Positions 59,924 through 64,000 of a stretch of DNA of 64,000 nt are shown piece after piece. The stretch is from Cinclus cinclus. Taxonomy: Eukaryota > Chordata > Aves > Passeriformes > Cinclidae. The notes beneath the pieces are model-generated. The model was not told where the DNA came from and ran no database searches. It worked only from the letters and a program-made list of their open reading frames with translations. A program made the position numbers and the translations under genes. The DNA is taken from positions 99,083,619 to 99,147,618 of the forward strand of contig NC_085047.1 of NCBI RefSeq assembly GCF_963662255.1. The letters are read 5' to 3'. The stretch's first letter is position 1, and every line of letters starts with the position of its first letter.

Positions 59924-61945
59924 CCAGGACATCTCTCATCTCTATTAATTTTCTCACTTAGAAGTGAGAAAAAGTGAGAAAATGAAGAAAAACAATGGAT
60001 AAACAGGTTTCAGCATTACTCAGCAGAAGTTCAATGAGTGATATTATGATGTAGGGTTTTTTTTTTTCAAAAGGTTGTAATTTACTGGGTGTAGTAAATA
60101 ATTATAGTTGTGTTACAGCTGTAAACAGAAATGAGAAAAATACAATTGGCAGTTAAGAATCCATTTATGCTCTGGAATTTGTTCACCATAATTTAATAAT
60201 TCAGTGTTTGTCTTACTAGTAAGATCTGAATTAATGAAGGTCCATTTTACTGTATTTCTTAATCAAAAGTCGACAGAAGGTGTGCCTATTTCTCTGTCCT
60301 CCTGCATTCTGACATCTACAATAATGCTTTTGATGTATGGTGAAATACAGATGAACATGGGAGAAGACAGTGAAAATCTCCATTTTAACTGAAATGAAAA
60401 ATTACTCAGTTATATGCTTAACTAAAAGTGGCTTTAATTAGTTATCCTTTAAGGTACAGAATGGCTCTTCTAGCTGGGTCTATGAGCTGGGTCTATGTCA
60501 TCTTACACAGCCAGGAGAGTCATCAGTGACCTGGCAGTGAGCAAGAGCTGGTCCTGCTGTCTTCCAGGAGCCCCTTCAGCCCCTGAGGGGCTTCACAGAG
60601 TCCACCTGGCTCCTGGACCCAGCTCCTCATGCTCAGAACTTCAGCTTCTGAGAGCTGCACTGGGGTACCTACACATGTGTGTATGGTATGGGGGTGTGTG
60701 GGTGTCCCTGCTGTGATGCCTGGGCTCCTTCTTGGCTCTGGTGAGCAGAAGATAAAAGAGGCAGAGGATGAGAGAAAGAAGTGTGGAAAATAGTGAAAGG
60801 AACTTCAGGGATGCAGAGCTCCCAAAATAAAGATGAGAAGAAACTGAAGGATAATTTGGTAAAAGACAGTAGGAAATTAATACAGGGATCAAGGAATTTT
60901 GGGAAGGGCAACCACGAAGCTTCTTCCATGTTATCCAACTATTTAATAATAATAATATAAAGGTTTGAAAGCTGCTTTAGCCTTTCCCCTTCTCATCTAA
61001 GTGTCAGTTTCACAAACAATCTTAGCTCTGGTTCTTGGTGATAAATAATTGGTTTGGTCTGTCGCATAATACTGCAGAAGTGAGAAAAACCAGTACAAAT
61101 ACCATGTAACACAAAAATGTTCTGGTACCTTTGTTCCTGCTCCTTTTTCTTTGTAATCTGGAGAGCAGTGGAACATGCTAGGGCAGAAGAACCATCCTCT
61201 GGAGGAAAACATCCGAAAAATTACTTCATATTTAAACACATTTTGCCTAATTTTTGTATTTTTATTTGCAAAAACCATGTTAACATATATCATGTATATT
61301 TGCAGAGGAGAAGCTAAGTAATAATTATTTACAGAGAAATCTAGTGCAGGTGTCAAAAGTCTTCTCTAAAACAGGCAGTCCATGGTGGTATACTTCTGAC
61401 GGCCTTGGGATTTCCATTTGAGCCTGATGGAGACAACTTTTTACAAGGGATTAGGCAAGAGATATTTTTTCTCTGAACAAAGGAAGAATAAGAGATAGTT
61501 CTTCCTGTTTACTAGAGCCTCTCCAGAAACACAAACTATTTGATAAAAAAACTCCAAAAAACGAAACAGCAAAAAAATTATTTGTAGGAGAATATCCATG
61601 GCAACAATAAAGGTGGTCAGTGCAAGGACAGTTCCTATTAAGATGGTATTTTGTGGGCTTAGGTTTAAGTTAAAGTTTAGGTTGCTTATGATCTTCGTGC
61701 CAGAGCAAAGGTATGTATAAGTATTGGTGAAATATTGTATCTTGTAAGCATAGTCTGAGAGGACATGGTCTCCACTGTCATGCAAGACAGTGCCCATCAG
61801 CTGTGCCTGGAAGCACAAGGACTTGACAGATGAATCCAGAAGAGAGAACAAAACATTAAAACTGAAGCCCAAATTAGGAAAGGACATTTCAGCCTGGTTG
61901 CTGGGAAAGAAATTCTCAATGCTCATTTTAGCTGATCACAAAATA
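59924..61945. other. Unique DNA
   Basis: No repeat family recognised. 60,520-60,720 is GC-richer. A minus-strand frame at 61,441-61,926 (161 codons) is open with a hydrophobic C-terminal half (see findings). Confidence 0.5.
61441..61926 (-). other. 161-codon open frame with hydrophobic segments, unrecognised
   Basis: On the minus strand the frame has a polar first half and a second half with hydrophobic stretches long enough to span a membrane (I-L-I-G-T-V-L-A-L-T-T-F-I-V-A and I-I-F-L-L-F-R-F-L-E-F-F). I recognise no family. AT-rich T-rich DNA gives hydrophobic residues readily, so chance is the likeliest explanation. Confidence 0.15.
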
Positions 61946-62097
61946 TTGGTTGGTTGGTTGGTTGGTTGGCTTGGTGTGGATTTTTTTTGTTTGTTTGGTT
62001 GTGTGTTTTTTGTTTGGTTGTTTTTTTGTTTTGTATTGTTGTGTTTTTTTTTTTTTTGTGGGGGTTTTGTTTGCTTGGTGTTCTTGGTTTTTTTGAT
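61946..62097. repeat. (TTGG)n and T/G-rich simple repeat
   Basis: Five or six TTGG tetramers (61,946-61,970) lead into about 120 bp made almost only of T and G, with T-runs up to about 14. Confidence 0.9.
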
Positions 62098-63614
62098 GGG
62101 GCTTGAGTGTATGTCTATGCTTTCAGAAGCTGAAGTACTGTGGGGAATGTTTGTGGTGGGAGACATGAAGATATTTAAAGAAAAAAGGAAATGTGGTTCT
62201 GCATAGATACTTTAGGATAAAATCTGGTTAATTCTGAGAAATATACACACCGAGTGGACATAAATATACATATACCTGCATTGCTTTGCAAATTGATTTT
62301 TTTTTTGTCTTTCACATCATTCTAAAATAAAATAGGTGTCTAAAAAATGTTGCTGTACTGGGATATGATAGATTATATCATGCATAAATAGCATTCTGGG
62401 ACATAGGTGAAGGTATCTGCCATCTCTGTTTTACTACTGTTGTGAGAAACATAATGCAGTATCTACTTCTTTTAGTCAGATTTTTGATTAAATTTTCTGC
62501 TTTCACAATTTATTACATGGCTATGTAAGTTGGATGAGCTGCTGCATTTCCAAGTAACGTGCATTCTGAAATAATAGTATTCTCTCTCACTTTGCAGTCT
62601 TATATCTAAGGGTGACAATTACTTAATAGTTTTATAATTTCTTTTGATTGCTGCATAGTACTAACTTTTCATTTGTGCAGTGACTCTATCCTGAGCAAGG
62701 AGCCTCATTTTAGTAGCCTCTGTACAATGCACTAAAAAAAAAGGTGCTTGGTTAGCTAAACCTTCAAGGAGCTGGTTTGTGTTCAATAGATCACATTTAC
62801 ATTCTTAGTCAATGTAGCACATATCCTTAGCTACAAAAAGTGCTAAGTTGTATATACCATGCTGCTGCACATGAATGCTATATGTATTACTAAAAGACTG
62901 TTCTAAAGTTTTACTTAATAAAACTGAGAATCCCTGCGAAAATTCTGAAGCTCAGTTCTAAAAGCCACCTGTCCTCAGTAAACCTGAAAGAGAAATGCTT
63001 ACTGATTACATAAGTACTGTTATTTTTGTAGATTCACTAGCTTTCTTTCAGAGATCTGAATACAGATGACAAGTATAAAATATTGTGCTTCTCTCCTAAT
63101 CCACACTGCAATTTTGCTATTAGCATGCTTCATAATGGGTTTGCTGTCATCATTGTTGAATTGAATGGGGTTAGCTGAATCATAAGTTACTGAGCGATTG
63201 TGGTGCTTGAATTTCTAGCTCAAACTGTGCTGTTATTTCTATGACCACAATACTAACACGTTTCCTTAAAAACGAAGTCAGTGTCACTAAAGGGTTTGGT
63301 TTCAGAAGTTATCCCTCACTGTTTACTTCAGGCAGAAACCTTACTTCACTCCCAACTCTGTAATTCTCCTAAGCAAGTATTTATTTTTCTCCTTTCATTT
63401 CCCCTTAATTAGTCTTTAAAAGAATCGTGGCTTTGTTTTCTGGAAATACTAATGAGGTCAAAGTCTCAGATGTATTATTTTTGTACCATCCAGATTCTTT
63501 TTTCATATACCAAATCAGTTGCTTTGCAGTTCTGAAACAGAAATGGCTTTTAGCCATATAGCTGAACTAAGAGAAAGATGTGATGGGCAGATTTTTTTTC
63601 TGACTTTAATCTCA
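62098..63614. other. Unique AT-rich DNA
   Basis: Nothing recognised. Confidence 0.55.
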
Positions 63615-63710
63615 GACTGGTTTGGAATGGAAAGAACCTTAAAGATCATTAAGTTCCAACCATCCCCTGCCAGGGGCAGGGACACCTCCCACTAGACCGG
63701 GTTGGTCAAA
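63615..63710 (-). mobile_element. CR1: CR1 LINE 3' tail (antisense)
   Basis: On the plus strand: 'tggtttggaatggaaagaac', 'cttaaagatcattaagttcc', 'aaccatcccctgccaggggc', 'agggacacctcccactagac' and 'cgggttggtcaaa'. This is the standard antisense CR1 end, truncated after about 95 bp. Confidence 0.93.
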
Positions 63711-64000
63711 AGTTTAGTGTCTGTCTGTTTGCACTTTTGCACATATTTTTATCTGGAAGGCAGTTTGCCATCCGTAAAGCAAAGGCAGAACACAGCAGGA
63801 TCAGCCAGGTGTCTCCCAAGGGCTGGGCAGGGAGGGTGGTAGCCCTACAGAAGATTCATCATCCCCTGTCCCTGGGCCAGGGCAGGGAGCTAAGCAGGGC
63901 TCAATCCTTTATTTAGAGATTTGGGTATGGTTGTTTATTTAATATGTTGATGTTTGAGGAAAGTTACAAAGGAATCTACCCTTGGGGATTAGTACTCAGT
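63711..64000. other. Unique DNA at the window end
   Basis: 63,800-63,900 is GC-richer. No gene or repeat is recognised. Confidence 0.5.

Noticed and set aside
59757..59957. Frame encoding H-I and E-I dipeptide repeats
   Set aside because: It is a direct reading of the composite microsatellite and not a gene.
61790..62206. 138-codon plus-strand frame, very rich in Phe, Cys, Gly and Leu in its second half
   Set aside because: That half is a translation of T/G simple repeat. The antisense frame is equally open and Lys/Gln/Pro/Thr-rich.

Overview
The window looks like avian nuclear DNA, most likely from a songbird or close relative. It is AT-rich and gene-poor. Its dispersed repeats are mainly CR1 LINE fragments, with the typical bird 3' end motif ATTCTATGA, plus avian-type endogenous retrovirus (ERV) LTRs. 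I see no tRNA or rRNA gene, no CRISPR array and no bacterial gene structure. I found no convincing exon of a conserved host gene, so the stretch is best read as intergenic or intronic DNA. Family names come from remembered consensus features and were not checked by a search.

Layout. 1-20,016: unique AT-rich DNA with four CR1 fragments (1,093-1,500; 6,060-6,200; 16,925-17,082 on the minus strand; 17,985-19,080) and a solo ERVL-type LTR (4,362-4,856). 20,017-25,038: the one complex locus. On the minus strand lie an LTR (20,017-20,416), a polypurine tract directly upstream of it, about 580 bp of unassigned sequence, and a YBX1-like retrocopy whose cold-shock domain is still open (21,011-21,576) behind a broken GC-rich 5' part (to about 22,110). 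Abutting it on the plus strand is a 5'-truncated provirus: the C-terminal part of integrase (about 22,130-22,700), a rearranged and broken env (about 23,100-24,400) and a 3' LTR (24,482-25,038). 25,039-53,704: unique DNA with further CR1 copies (30,686-30,800; 32,285-33,090; 37,205-37,365; an ancient one around 38,480-38,960; 41,213-43,030; 46,187-46,440; 47,852-48,030; 52,040-53,020) and an unexplained minus-strand cluster of open frames at 27,163-28,720. 53,705-54,230: a solo LTR of the same family as the one at 24,482, in inverted orientation. 54,231-64,000: unique DNA, a composite microsatellite (59,713-59,923), a TTGG/T-rich tract (61,946-62,097) and a last CR1 tail (63,615-63,710).

How it fits together. 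The repeats appear decayed and no element looks capable of moving. The most interesting structure is 20,017-25,038. A Y-box cDNA sits in the same orientation as a neighbouring retroviral polypurine tract and LTR, back to back with a second provirus whose env start and membrane-anchor segments are partly duplicated. Capture of a host Y-box gene by an ERV is a hypothesis; chance nesting of a processed pseudogene among ERVs is the simpler alternative.
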